Part shown: positions 18,989 to 27,674 of the stretch, one piece after another
How the letters are laid out: each line of letters opens with the position of its first letter
Position numbering within the stretch: the stretch's first letter is position 1
DNA from: a bacterium
GTDB lineage: Bacteria; Zhuqueibacterota; QNDG01; JAGLOF01
Assembly (NCBI GenBank): GCA_016934955.1
Contig: JAFGRY010000017.1
Span: 62,001 to 126,000, forward strand
Reading direction: 5' to 3'
Length of the DNA: 64,000 nucleotides
Notes under the pieces: generated by a model
Told to the model about the DNA's origin: nothing
Databases searched by the model: none
Seen by the model: only the letters and a program-made list of their open reading frames with translations
Made by a program: the position numbers and the translations under genes

Positions 18989-19483
18989 ATGAATATTTTC
19001 ATTCTCGATGAAGATGTTCCCGCATGCGCCCGCTATCACTGCGATCAGCATGTGGTGAAGATGATCCTGGAGAGCGTGCAGATCCTCTGCACCGCGCTGA
19101 GCGGGAAAGGATTCGTGACACCCTACAGGCCCACGCATCGGCAGCACCCCTGCGTGCTCTGGACCGAGCGGTCCTATGACAATTTTCTCTGGCTGCGCAG
19201 GCTCGCTCTGGAGCTGAACGGTGAGTACCGGTACCGGTTCGGCAGGGAACAGGACCACAAATCGATTACGGTTCTGCATGAGATATCCGGACACCGCTAT
19301 GAGCGGCAGGGACTGACAGAGTTCGCCCAGGCCATGCCCGCTGAGTACCGGGTGGAGGGTGATGCGGTGGCCGCCTACCGCCGTTATTACATCGGGGAGA
19401 AACTCCGTTTCGCCCGCTGGACAAAGCGGGAGATTCCCGGGTGGATTCCTCCCGGCCGGCAGCTCCAGGAAAGCATATATTAA
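18989..19483 (+). CDS. Conserved protein of unknown function (YHCDQHVVKM family)
   Basis: 164 residues. It has highly conserved-looking blocks: 'MNIFILDEDVPACARYHCDQ' leading into HVVKMILE, 'RPTHRQHPCVLW', 'FAQAMPAEY' and 'YRRYYIGEKLRFARW'. I recognise this block order as a family found in many bacteria and some phages, generally left uncharacterised; clustered His, Asp and Cys residues hint at metal binding or catalysis. No signal peptide, so cytoplasmic. It starts 21 bases after the TolB-like gene and may be its operon partner. Confidence 0.7.
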   Translation: MNIFILDEDVPACARYHCDQHVVKMILESVQILCTALSGKGFVTPYRPTHRQHPCVLWTERSYDNFLWLRRLALELNGEYRYRFGREQDHKSITVLHEISGHRYERQGLTEFAQAMPAEYRVEGDAVAAYRRYYIGEKLRFARWTKREIPGWIPPGRQLQESIY

Positions 19484-19820
19484 TAGCCAATAAACCGGCA
19501 CATATTGCCGGAATGTAAAAAATATTACCGGAATTTAATAAGTTTCTCCCTGATGCCGCCCTGCCGGCACCATATCCTTCCGCCCCTTCCCCGGGCAGTT
19601 TCCTGCCTCATGCAGAAAAAAATCCGCCCGGATATAGAATCTCTGAAACAGCCGGACCACCTGCCGCATGCGGAAAAAGAGGAAATTTTTACCCGGCAAA
19701 TTATTCCTCCGGTTTAAAAAAGCCGCTGTTTTACGTCTTTCCCGCCGCCTGAATTTCAAAACCCTAAAGTCTCAAAATTCAATTAATAAGAGATCCGGAG
19801 TCTCCGATCCCGGAGAAATG
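19484..19820. other. Intergenic region without recognisable gene
   Basis: AT-richer than its surroundings, with short open frames that have no ribosome site or family resemblance. It is the upstream region of the Tad/Flp pilus locus; a candidate promoter lies at its downstream end. Confidence 0.6.
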
Positions 19821-19836
19821 TGGCCCGTTTCTTGTA
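19821..19836 (+). promoter_or_regulatory. Possible sigma-54 promoter of pilus locus
   Basis: TGGCCCGTTTCTTGTA matches the -24/-12 pattern (TGG, C, G and TTG at the right spacing), but the -12 C is T. It is about 140 bases upstream of the Flp pilin start. Pilin genes are often sigma-54 dependent, which makes the site plausible but unproven. Downstream, at 19901-19911, lies an unusually complete anti-16S match (AAAAGGAGGTG) with no good start codon after it. Confidence 0.3.
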
Positions 19837-19976
19837 CGATGTGGCTCCGGCATCGAAACTATTTTTCAACAGAGCACGAGTTTTAGTTAAAAAACGTGAA
19901 AAGGAGGTGAGGAAGAGACAGCAGCAGGCAGTACCAATTCACCCGAGGCAAAAACGTAGAGGCAAAGGAGGACACC

Positions 19977-20141
19977 ATGTCCTTACACACTTTTTTCCGC
20001 AACATTCGCCGGCAAGAGGGGCAGACCCTTTCCGAGTATGCACTGATCCTGGTCCTGGTCGCGGTAGTCGTTATCGTGGCCGTCACCTTCCTGGGTGACC
20101 AGATCACTGCTGTGTTCAACCAGATAGCGAACGCTATTTAA
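19977..20141 (+). CDS. flp: Flp/Fap-type pilin (54 residues)
   Basis: Short structural pilin gene. AAAGGAGG lies 7 bases before the ATG. The protein has a basic leader, then the prepilin peptidase site Gly15|Gln16, with the hallmark Glu and Tyr at mature positions 5 and 6 (QTLSEY), followed by a 20-residue hydrophobic helix (ALILVLVAVVVIVAVTFLG) and a short tail. After cleavage the mature pilin (39 residues) would assemble into a Tad/Flp pilus used for attachment and biofilm growth. It is the first gene of the Tad locus and is separated from the assembly genes by a structured 557-bp spacer, which fits high pilin and lower machinery expression. Confidence 0.92.
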   Translation: MSLHTFFRNIRRQEGQTLSEYALILVLVAVVVIVAVTFLGDQITAVFNQIANAI

Positions 20142-20179
20142 CACCATTGGCTGAACGGCGTGCATCCTGATACGGGTTT

Positions 20180-20519
20180 CAGTCTGTGGCATCCAGACTG
20201 GTGATCGAAATGATACACGAAGCAGCTGCCTGAGCCGGATCCGAATCTCGTTATCCTGGTCCGCATTGGATTCATGCTAAAGAAAGCCTGAAACGCTTTC
20301 TCTGCGCACCATCGCCCACACACCTCCTGCGCGACGGACCGTTTCGCCCGTCAGCAGGAAGGGCGGCTTCACATCACCCCTGTTTGGATGCACCCATTCT
20401 TCAGCCATCGACAGAAAGGATCTGTCTTCCTTCGGCTGCTCCAGGGAGTGGAGTGATCATGTGACCGCTTTACCGCGGGCTGCAGCACGCGGCCCGGAGT
20501 CACCTGACATTCCACTCCC
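20180..20519 (+). ncRNA. Hairpin-rich spacer downstream of pilin gene (candidate structured RNA)
   Basis: Between the pilin stop and tadE no gene is visible, but stems follow one another: CAGTCTG/CAGACTG (20180-20200), AGAAAGC/GCTTTCT (20281-20301), CCTGC-gc-GACGG with CCGTC-a-GCAGG (20326-20358), ACAGA/TCTGT (20411-20425), and a nested stem with GGGAGTGGA (20444-20452) pairing TCCACTCCC (20511-20519), GTGAC/GTCAC and CCGCG/CGCGG inside. No clear T-run follows any of them. They may protect the pilin mRNA 3-prime end, attenuate read-through, or form an unnamed RNA element. It matches no riboswitch I know. Confidence 0.45.
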
Positions 20520-20698
20520 CGATCACCTTCACCAGTGATTCCAGCCCGGAAGATACACATCGATCATATGCTGCGGCTCACCCGGCAGCAAGCGATTTCG
20601 TGCGGTCGAACACGCAGGCGGATATGGCCGGCGGTGTTTTCACGACACCGGTGACCACATTCGCTTCCCGGATCGTCCGGCGAGATCAGGAGGTCATT

Positions 20699-21094
20699 GT
20701 GCTCAGGGCATTTAAACAACATCTGACATGTCAAAAAGGGCAATCCCTTGTGGAGTTTGCCCTGGTGCTTCCCGTTTTTATCGTTATTCTTTTCGGTATC
20801 ATCGAATTCGGCAGAATCTGGGAGACCGTCAATGTCATGACCAGTGCGGCCCGGGAAGGCGCGCGGATCGCCGCGATCTACGGTTCCGGGAGCACAACCG
20901 CCTCCCAGACCGCGTTGAATGTACTTGCCGATGCCCAGATCGAGAACGCGACCGTCTCGATCGAAGGCCCAACCGCAGCAGATGAAATTATCGTTACCGT
21001 CACGGTGACGTATGCTTCCCTTACCGGTTCGCTGGTACCCGGTGTCGGCGCCTTGACGCTGACCCGCAGTACCACAATGCACTGGGAAGGGTAA
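20699..21094 (+). CDS. tadE: TadE-like minor pseudopilin
   Basis: 131 residues. The start is GTG 20699, preceded five bases away by AGGAGG (20688-20693); an in-frame ATG at 20600 lacks such a site and would add 33 residues without pilin character. Cleavage motif Gly14|Gln15 is followed by SLVEF, with Glu at mature position 5, then a hydrophobic segment (ALVLPVFIVILFGIIEFG). The soluble tail is beta-rich ('EIIVTVTVTYASLTG'). TadE pseudopilins are needed for Flp pilus assembly. CpaB starts 12 bases after the stop. Confidence 0.9.
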   Translation: MLRAFKQHLTCQKGQSLVEFALVLPVFIVILFGIIEFGRIWETVNVMTSAAREGARIAAIYGSGSTTASQTALNVLADAQIENATVSIEGPTAADEIIVTVTVTYASLTGSLVPGVGALTLTRSTTMHWEG

Positions 21095-21106
21095 AAGGAG
21101 ACCGTT

Positions 21107-21928
21107 ATGCCGACAAAATTCAAACTTGTAGGCGTCATCGCCGTCATCGCCGGTCTGATCGCGACTTTCGGAATCTACAATTATATTCAGAACCAGAAAG
21201 AGTCGCTTGAGAACCAGGCGCCGGCCCTGCGCTCCGTCATTGTCGCCGGGCAGGATCTTCCCCTGGGGAAAAAACTGCTCGGCACGGACCTGAAGGTTGT
21301 CGAGTGGCCGGAGGAACTGGTCCCCTATACCGCGATCTCGGATTCGACCAGCCTGATCGGCCGCGCCCTTAAAACGGCGGTATACATGGATGAGCTGCTC
21401 ATGGAGTCGAAACTCGCACCCCTGGGATCCGACGGCGGGTTTTCGTCCATCATTCCGCCGGGTATGCGGGCCATGACGGTATCGGTCAACAATTTCAGCA
21501 GTGTGAGCGGATTCGTTCTTCCCAACACCCGGGTCGATGTGCTGGTGACCGTGCCGTCCCCGTGGAGAAACAAGGAGTCGTATACGAGGATCATCCTCGA
21601 AGACATTCCGGTACTGGCCGTTGATCAGATGTTCGTGAGAGAGGATGACCAGCCGGTTGAGGTGAAGGGCGTGACACTGCTGGTCAATCCGCGGCAGGCG
21701 GAGAAACTGGGACTGGCCGCGAATGAGGGACAGCTCCAGCTGACGCTGCGTAATACGGCGGACAGAACGACGAAGACAACATACGGAGTGAAAACGCGTG
21801 ACCTGCTCTATATTCCCGTCCCCAAAAACCAGAGCAGTGCGAGCGGCGCCGCGATTGAGAAAAAACAGCATGTCATTGAAGTCATCAGACCCAGTGAACG
21901 ATCCGAAGTCAAGGTCGGCGCTGAATAA
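21107..21928 (+). CDS. cpaB: Flp pilus assembly protein CpaB/RcpC
   Basis: 273 residues with an AAAGGAG ribosome site. It has a single N-terminal membrane helix (LVGVIAVIAGLIATFGIYNY), then an SAF domain at about 40-105 ('SVIVAGQDLPLGKKL', 'VVEWPEELVP'), then the RcpC/CpaB beta domain with 'RAMTVSVNNFSSVSGFVLP' and NTRVDVLVT. In Tad systems this periplasmic protein works with the secretin CpaC, possibly gating it or binding peptidoglycan. Length and domain order are normal. Confidence 0.92.
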   Translation: MPTKFKLVGVIAVIAGLIATFGIYNYIQNQKESLENQAPALRSVIVAGQDLPLGKKLLGTDLKVVEWPEELVPYTAISDSTSLIGRALKTAVYMDELLMESKLAPLGSDGGFSSIIPPGMRAMTVSVNNFSSVSGFVLPNTRVDVLVTVPSPWRNKESYTRIILEDIPVLAVDQMFVREDDQPVEVKGVTLLVNPRQAEKLGLAANEGQLQLTLRNTADRTTKTTYGVKTRDLLYIPVPKNQSSASGAAIEKKQHVIEVIRPSERSEVKVGAE

Positions 21929-21979
21929 GGGTGAACGGTCCGCGGGAAGGCACGGGATCCCGCTACGAGGAGAGTGTGT

Positions 21980-23080
21980 ATGAAATCTGGTTCAAATATC
22001 CGTATCGCGGTGGTGACGGCAGCCGTCATCGCCCTCACCGTATCGGTGGCGTATCCGCTTTTCGGGCAGCAGAAGCGTGTCGATCTGCTGCTGCATCCCG
22101 GACAGGCGAATGTCATCACGAGTGAAGCGCCGGTGAAAAAAGTCGCCATCGCCGATCCGGAGATCGCTGATGCAACGGTGATTTCGGCGCATCAGATTCT
22201 GCTCATCGGGAAAACCGTCGGCACCACCAATTTTATCGTCTGGGATGAGGAGATGCAGTATGCGAAATACACCGTCAACGTGCGGCAGGAACGCGCGTCC
22301 CATCAGATCATGCTGGAAGTAAGGTTTCTTGAAGTCAATAAAAGCGCCCTGAAAGAGTTCGGTTCTGATTTCCTGATAAAAGGCATGAAGGCCGGCAGTC
22401 AGAGTGTCGATGTGCACAGTTACGGCGGCAAGGTCGGCGAGCCCGGCGATCCCCTGCTGCTGGGGAACACCGTTGACATGTTCCTGGCCATCCCGACTCA
22501 GAATTTTTCCATGATCCTGAAGGCGCTGCAGGAAAACAACCTGCTGACTGTGCTCGCGTCACCCACTCTCAGCGCGATCAGCGGATCGGAAGCGGAATTT
22601 CTGGCGGGTGGAGAATTCCCCATTCCCATCGTCTCCGGCTCAATGGGAACACAGACAGTGACCATCGTTTTCAAGGAATACGGCGTGAGACTGAAGTTCC
22701 TGCCCACTATCCTCGATTCCCAGATCGTGCATATCGGGGTCAACGCTGAAGTCAGCAGTCTCGATTTCGAGAATGGCGTCACGCTCAGCGGATTTGAAAT
22801 ACCCTCCCTCGTGACGCGCAAGGCCCAGAGCACGGTTGAGCTCAAAGAGGGGGAACATCTGATCATCGGCGGTCTGTTCTCTTCGGAGACAGCTGAAACG
22901 ATTTCGAAAATTCCCCTGCTGGGCTCCATTCCCATCCTGGGGAAATTGTTCAGCAGTAAAAAATATCAGCAGAAGGAGAGTGAGCTGTTGATATCTCTCT
23001 CGCCCCGGATTAACCGGTCCCTGTCGGCTGATGAGATCCCGGAATCACTCTCCCTGTCGAAGACCCGCGGAGGTGAATGA
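21980..23080 (+). CDS. cpaC: Tad secretin CpaC/RcpA
   Basis: 366 residues. GAGGAG at 21967-21972 points to ATG 21980; an in-frame GTG at 21974 is less likely. Signal peptide ends near LFGQ. The N-terminal pilus-assembly domain ('LLLHPGQANVITSEAPVKKV', 'GKTVGTTNFIVWD') is followed by the secretin domain ('LASPTLSAISGSEAEFLAGG', 'FKEYGVRLKFLPTI', 'GEHLIIGGLFS'). It forms the outer-membrane channel for the Flp pilus. It is shorter than many CpaC proteins (often 450-500), with less sequence between the two domains. Its stop overlaps the next start (ATGA at 23077-23080). Confidence 0.92.
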   Translation: MKSGSNIRIAVVTAAVIALTVSVAYPLFGQQKRVDLLLHPGQANVITSEAPVKKVAIADPEIADATVISAHQILLIGKTVGTTNFIVWDEEMQYAKYTVNVRQERASHQIMLEVRFLEVNKSALKEFGSDFLIKGMKAGSQSVDVHSYGGKVGEPGDPLLLGNTVDMFLAIPTQNFSMILKALQENNLLTVLASPTLSAISGSEAEFLAGGEFPIPIVSGSMGTQTVTIVFKEYGVRLKFLPTILDSQIVHIGVNAEVSSLDFENGVTLSGFEIPSLVTRKAQSTVELKEGEHLIIGGLFSSETAETISKIPLLGSIPILGKLFSSKKYQQKESELLISLSPRINRSLSADEIPESLSLSKTRGGE

Positions 23081-24036
23081 CAATGAAGTCATTGAGACAG
23101 CAGAAAGGAAACATCATGGTCATGGCGGTTGCCGCCATCACGGGCGTCATGATCTTTTCATCTCTTGCAGTGGATATCGGCTGTATTCTCGCTGCCCGAA
23201 ATCAGCTGCAGAGCGCGGTTGACGCCTCGGCCCTGGCCGGGGCCATCGGTCTCATCGACAGCGAGCTTGATGCGCAGACTCGCGCCGTTCGGGTCGGTCA
23301 CAGCAATGCCTATCTGAAACAGCCGGTGGACGTGCGCCTGGATGAGATCACTTTTCCCGTGAGCAACAGGGTGCGTGTGGAAACCAGAAGACCGGTCCCG
23401 CTCTTTTTCGCGCCGATTGCTGGCGTCGATTCGGTGGAGATCACCACCGAGGCTGAAGCGGAAGTCGGCACGATCATCGGCACCCGCGGCCTGAGACCGT
23501 GGGCACTGCCCGACATGGGGTGGCCCACCGGTGATCCTGTCGTTGTCAAGAGCGGTTCGATCGGGGCGCCGGCCACTAATCCGAGTTTTTTCTATCCGGT
23601 GGATTTTCCCCCGGTCAACCGCGGCAATCCCGTTACCGGGGCCAGTATATATGAGTTCAATATCGCCAACGGCTCTGACGCCTATGTTGAAATCGGGGAT
23701 ATCATTCAGGTGGAGCCGGGTAATATGACCGGCCCGACCGTTGCCGGTGTCCAGTCGCTGATCAATCTTGATCCATACGCCTACTGGAACGGAACCACGG
23801 TAGTGAATTCACACTATCCGGGAAAATCCAGCCCGCGGATCATCACCATCCCCCTCTATGATCCTGCTCTTGCGCCGGAATCCGGTAAAAAGACCATTGA
23901 GGTGAAGGGACTGGCCGCCTTTTTCCTGGTCGGCATGCAGGGGAATGATGTCATCGGTATCTATATGGAGCGGGTCTCTCATGGAACAGTGGGAACCGGG
24001 TACTCTTTTCTCAAAGGCGTCAGACTCGTCAAGTAA
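23077..24036 (+). CDS. TadG-like Flp pilus protein
   Basis: 319 residues if begun at the ATG overlapping the cpaC stop; the ATG two codons later (23083) has better spacing to GGAGG (23069-23073), and either is possible. The N-terminus 'QKGNIMVMAVAAITGVMI' is the class III-like leader of TadG proteins (G|N, no Glu5), followed by the typical helix 'AARNQLQSAVDASALAGAIG'. The rest is a periplasmic beta-rich domain without a visible von Willebrand A MIDAS motif, so it matches short TadG-like proteins better than long TadG. Position in the operon supports a pilus role. Confidence 0.8.
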   Translation: MTMKSLRQQKGNIMVMAVAAITGVMIFSSLAVDIGCILAARNQLQSAVDASALAGAIGLIDSELDAQTRAVRVGHSNAYLKQPVDVRLDEITFPVSNRVRVETRRPVPLFFAPIAGVDSVEITTEAEAEVGTIIGTRGLRPWALPDMGWPTGDPVVVKSGSIGAPATNPSFFYPVDFPPVNRGNPVTGASIYEFNIANGSDAYVEIGDIIQVEPGNMTGPTVAGVQSLINLDPYAYWNGTTVVNSHYPGKSSPRIITIPLYDPALAPESGKKTIEVKGLAAFFLVGMQGNDVIGIYMERVSHGTVGTGYSFLKGVRLVK

Positions 24037-24083
24037 CCGTGCCGGTCGGGAAGCCATGATCGTCACCTAACGAAAAAGGACGT

Positions 24084-25274
24084 ATGAAGAATTCAGTCAC
24101 CACATTACTGATCGATTTAAATGAAAGCACCTGCGGGATAATCGCGGGGATGCTCGAGGAAATCGAGGAGATCACGGTAGAGTGCGAAACAGGGAGCTTC
24201 GACAAGGCCTATCGTCAGATCCGGGACATACGGCCGGATATCATTCTTCTGCATCTGTATCCATCGCTGGAGGAGGCCCTGGTTTTTGCCAGGAAGATCT
24301 CGACCCTCGAGCCCGATATCGCCCTGATCATTCTCTCACAGGACCAGAACGCCCAGACCGTTATTAACGCGATGCGGGCCGGCGCCCAGGAGTATCTGCG
24401 GCTTCCCGTTTTGAAAGAGGAACTGCAGAACGCGATTCATCAGACAATCGTCAAGTGCAGGCAGAAGAAGGGAAAGGGAACCGATGGGAAAATCATCTCC
24501 TTTTTCGGCGCCAAAGGCGGTGTCGGCACCACGACCCTGACCGTCAACGCCGGAATTTCCCTGGCCCATTACGGGAACAAGAAAGTGGTGCTGCTGGATT
24601 TGAATCTGCAGTTCGGTCAGCTGGCGCTTTTCCTCAACCTGAAGAAATCCTGTCCGCTTAATGAGGTGCTTCCCTATCTGGACAATCTCAATCCGGACAT
24701 GCTGACAAAACCGCTTGATGTTCCCGGGGAAGGGGTTGCCCTGATCGCCAACCCCGCGCCCCTGGAAGCCGCTGAAAACGTCACGCCCGCGCAGGTTGAG
24801 CAGCTGCTCATCCTTCTGAAAGAGGTATATGACTATATCCTGGTAGACACCGGCCCGGTGATCGATGATGTAACGCTGCGGGCGCTGGATATGTCGGATC
24901 ACATTATTCTTGTATCGGGACTGGAGATCCCCGTTGTCTACAATACGCGCCGCTGCCTGGCCCTGTTCGATAAAATCGGATATTCCCGGGACAAGGTCAA
25001 GCTGGTGGTCAACCGTCACTCGTCCTATGATGATTTTGAATTCGGACCGCTGGACAAAGTGTACGACTACGAGGTTCATTCCTGCATACCCAATCATGAC
25101 CGGAAGAGCATGTGTGACACGCTCTACAAGGGCGTTCCCCTGAGCCGCCTCGAGCCCAGGGCGAAATTCAGCCAGAATATCTTGAAAATGATAACATCGT
25201 TTAACGGATCCATCGATTTCGATATGAAAAAGAGCAAAAAGGTACGCTACAGCAAACCGCTGGTCAACAACTGA
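24084..25274 (+). CDS. cpaE: CpaE/TadZ pilus localisation ATPase
   Basis: 396 residues. Residues about 5-125 form a receiver-like domain in which the phospho-acceptor position is not Asp ('[11 protein letters not shown]' where a receiver has D), so it is an atypical receiver. The MinD/ParA-type ATPase follows with the deviant Walker A '[13 protein letters not shown]' (Lys144 to Thr151 region), '[17 protein letters not shown]' and '[14 protein letters not shown]'. TadZ proteins place the Tad machine at the cell pole or at focal sites. AAAAAGGA lies upstream of the ATG. CpaF follows 10 bases later. Confidence 0.92.
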   Translation: MKNSVTTLLIDLNESTCGIIAGMLEEIEEITVECETGSFDKAYRQIRDIRPDIILLHLYPSLEEALVFARKISTLEPDIALIILSQDQNAQTVINAMRAGAQEYLRLPVLKEELQNAIHQTIVKCRQKKGKGTDGKIISFFGAKGGVGTTTLTVNAGISLAHYGNKKVVLLDLNLQFGQLALFLNLKKSCPLNEVLPYLDNLNPDMLTKPLDVPGEGVALIANPAPLEAAENVTPAQVEQLLILLKEVYDYILVDTGPVIDDVTLRALDMSDHIILVSGLEIPVVYNTRRCLALFDKIGYSRDKVKLVVNRHSSYDDFEFGPLDKVYDYEVHSCIPNHDRKSMCDTLYKGVPLSRLEPRAKFSQNILKMITSFNGSIDFDMKKSKKVRYSKPLVNN

Positions 25275-25284
25275 GGAAGACCCT

Positions 25285-26706
25285 ATGGGACTGATGCACC
25301 GCATTCACCAGGCACCCGCCGCGCCGGCTCCCGTCGCGCCGAAAAAGGAATTCACAGCGGCTGCGAGCGAGACACCGAATATACTGCAGGAGACGCTCAT
25401 GCAGGACCATTCCCTGCACGAGCTGAAGGAAAAAATTCACCGGCGCCTCATCGACAAGATCGATCTGTCAAAAATTGATGATATCCCCAAACAGGAATTG
25501 AGACTTCAGGTGCGGGAGGTGATAGAAGGACTGCTTCAGGAAGAGGGGAGCATCGGGAGCGATTACAACCGGGACCGGCTCTCCGATGAAATTATGAATG
25601 AAATTTTCGGCCTTGGCCCCCTGGAACCGCTGCTCAACGACCCGACGGTTGCCGATATTCTCGTGAACACCCATAGTCAGGTCTATGTCGAACGCTCGGG
25701 AAAGCTGGAACTGACCAATACGGTATTCAAGGATGACCAGCATCTGCTGAACATCATCGACCGCATCGTTTCCCGAATCGGACGCCGCATCGATGAATCC
25801 AGCCCCATGGTCGACGCCCGGCTGGAAGACGGCTCGCGGGTCAATGCCATCATTCCGCCCCTGGCCATCGACGGCCCCAGTGTCTCCATCCGGAAGTTCG
25901 GGGTGAACAAGATTTCCACCGAAGACCTTATCAAGCTGGATACGATTACGGAGCCGATCGCGCGGGTGCTGCAGGCCGCGGTCAAAGCCCGGCTGAATAT
26001 CCTCGTGTCCGGGGGGACCGGTTCAGGCAAAACAACACTGCTCAACATCCTCTCAAGTTATATCCCGTCCACGGAACGGATCGTGACCGTTGAGGACGCG
26101 GCTGAACTGCAGCTGCAGCAGGATCATGTGGTCCGGCTGGAGACCCGTCCTCCCAACCTGGAAGGGAAGGGGAAAATCACCCTGCGTGATCTTATCGTCA
26201 ACGCCCTGCGGATGCGTCCCGACCGGATCATTGTCGGTGAGGTGCGGGGCCCGGAGGCGCTGGATATGCTTCAGGCGATGAACACGGGCCACGACGGTTC
26301 GATCACCACGCTTCATGCCAACTCAACCAGAGACGCGCTGCGCCGCCTGGAAACGATGATTCTCATGGCGGGCAGCAACCTGACCGACCGCGCCATGCGG
26401 GAACAGATCAGTTCCGCCATCGATCTGATCATCCAGATATCGCGATTGAGCGATGGGTCGAGAAAACTGCTCAAACTCTCGGAAATCACCGGCATGGAGG
26501 GCAGCACCATCTCGCTGCAGGATATTTTTATCTACGAAAAGATGGGGGTCACCGAGGACGGCAGAGTGCGGGGAGGATTTCGGACAACCGGCTTGCGTCC
26601 GAAGTTTGCGGACAAGCTGCTTTTATCGGGTATCGCACTGCCTCCTGATATTTTCGAGCCCAAACTTGAAGAACCGGCGGTTCATACAGAGGAGGAAGCG
26701 GCATGA
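25285..26706 (+). CDS. cpaF: Tad secretion ATPase CpaF/TadA
   Basis: 473 residues. The N-terminal domain has '[20 protein letters not shown]' and [15 protein letters not shown], typical of CpaF. Walker A GGTGSGKT is at residues 243-250, followed by the Asp box ('[13 protein letters not shown]'), Walker B ('[16 protein letters not shown]') and the His box ('[15 protein letters not shown]'). It forms a cytoplasmic hexamer powering Flp pilus assembly and, in some systems, retraction. The first 40 residues are Pro/Ala-rich and poorly conserved. The stop overlaps the start of tadB (ATGA at 26703-26706), which implies translational coupling. Confidence 0.95.
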   Translation: MGLMHRIHQAPAAPAPVAPKKEFTAAASETPNILQETLMQDHSLHELKEKIHRRLIDKIDLSKIDDIPKQELRLQVREVIEGLLQEEGSIGSDYNRDRLSDEIMNEIFGLGPLEPLLNDPTVADILVNTHSQVYVERSGKLELTNTVFKDDQHLLNIIDRIVSRIGRRIDESSPMVDARLEDGSRVNAIIPPLAIDGPSVSIRKFGVNKISTEDLIKLDTITEPIARVLQAAVKARLNILVSGGTGSGKTTLLNILSSYIPSTERIVTVEDAAELQLQQDHVVRLETRPPNLEGKGKITLRDLIVNALRMRPDRIIVGEVRGPEALDMLQAMNTGHDGSITTLHANSTRDALRRLETMILMAGSNLTDRAMREQISSAIDLIIQISRLSDGSRKLLKLSEITGMEGSTISLQDIFIYEKMGVTEDGRVRGGFRTTGLRPKFADKLLLSGIALPPDIFEPKLEEPAVHTEEEAA

Positions 26707-27665
26707 CCGGGCTGCTCATAGCGGTTTTTCTCTCGGTTTCGGTGCTCGCCGGCGCGATTGCCTGGATTGTCCTCGCCAGAAGTAATGTGGCCAACCGCCG
26801 CCTGCTGAAACGGATCAATGCCCTCTCGGAGCGGGATGGCAGGCAGGCGAAAGCGGCCGTAAAACTGGTTCGGGATGACCCGAAAGATATTCTCGTCAAT
26901 AAAATCGCCAGGACGGGCGGACTGCAGCGGAAACTGGAGAAACTGCTCAACCAGGCGGGATCACCGATGAAGGCCGATGCCCTGATCAGGCAGATGCTGC
27001 TGCTCGCCGCCGGGGGAGTGCTGGTTTCCCTGGTGATGCAGAACGCTCTCCTTAAAGTGATCCTGGTCGCGGGCATGCCGGCGATTCCCATCCTGCAGCT
27101 GCAGATGAAAAAAGTGCAGCGCCTGCGGGCGTTTATCAGAGAATTCCCCGATGCGCTCGATATGATGACCAGCGCCATCAGGGCGGGGCATGCCCTGAAC
27201 CAGGCGGTTCAGCTGGTGGGGAATGAAGCGCCCGACCCCGTGGGTGTGGAATTTAAAAAGACATTCGAGCAGTACAACCTGGGCCTCAACCTCAAGGATT
27301 CGCTGCTGAATCTGACTGAACGGGTGGACAGTCTTGATCTGAAGCTGTTCGTGACCGCGGTGCTGCTGCAGCGGGAAACCGGCGGCAATCTGAATGAAAT
27401 GCTGGAGAATATCAGCTACACCATTCGGGAGCGGTTCAAGCTGATCGGCCAGATTAGAACCTATACGGCCCAGGGGCGCATGTCCGCCTGGATTCTCGGC
27501 CTGCTGCCGGTCATTTTCGTGGTGATCGTCTCGCTGCTGAATCCAGGGTATCTGAAACCCCTGTTCACCGATCCCCTGGGCAATATGCTGCTGGGCATGG
27601 CCGTCGTTTCCCAGATAACCGGATTCATCTGGATCCAGAAAATCATCAAAATACGTTACCAATAG
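26703..27665 (+). CDS. tadB: Tad inner-membrane platform protein TadB
   Basis: 320 residues. It has an N-terminal membrane helix, a linker with a cytoplasmic helix bundle, a pair of helices near 100-145, then the T2SSF domain ('[20 protein letters not shown]', '[20 protein letters not shown]') and two C-terminal membrane helices. TadB and TadC together form the platform on which CpaF acts. Domain order, length and operon position are standard. Confidence 0.93.
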   Translation: MTGLLIAVFLSVSVLAGAIAWIVLARSNVANRRLLKRINALSERDGRQAKAAVKLVRDDPKDILVNKIARTGGLQRKLEKLLNQAGSPMKADALIRQMLLLAAGGVLVSLVMQNALLKVILVAGMPAIPILQLQMKKVQRLRAFIREFPDALDMMTSAIRAGHALNQAVQLVGNEAPDPVGVEFKKTFEQYNLGLNLKDSLLNLTERVDSLDLKLFVTAVLLQRETGGNLNEMLENISYTIRERFKLIGQIRTYTAQGRMSAWILGLLPVIFVVIVSLLNPGYLKPLFTDPLGNMLLGMAVVSQITGFIWIQKIIKIRYQ

Positions 27666-27674
27666 GGATGACCG

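Noticed and set aside
20142..20698. Known riboswitch such as GEMM (c-di-GMP) near the pilin gene
   Set aside because: The conserved GEMM core and tetraloop receptor pattern are not seen in the spacer or the leader, so only an unnamed structured region is reported.
20564..21871. Minus-strand open frame of 435 codons
   Set aside because: Antisense to tadE and cpaB, both of which are clear; no ribosome site and no family resemblance.
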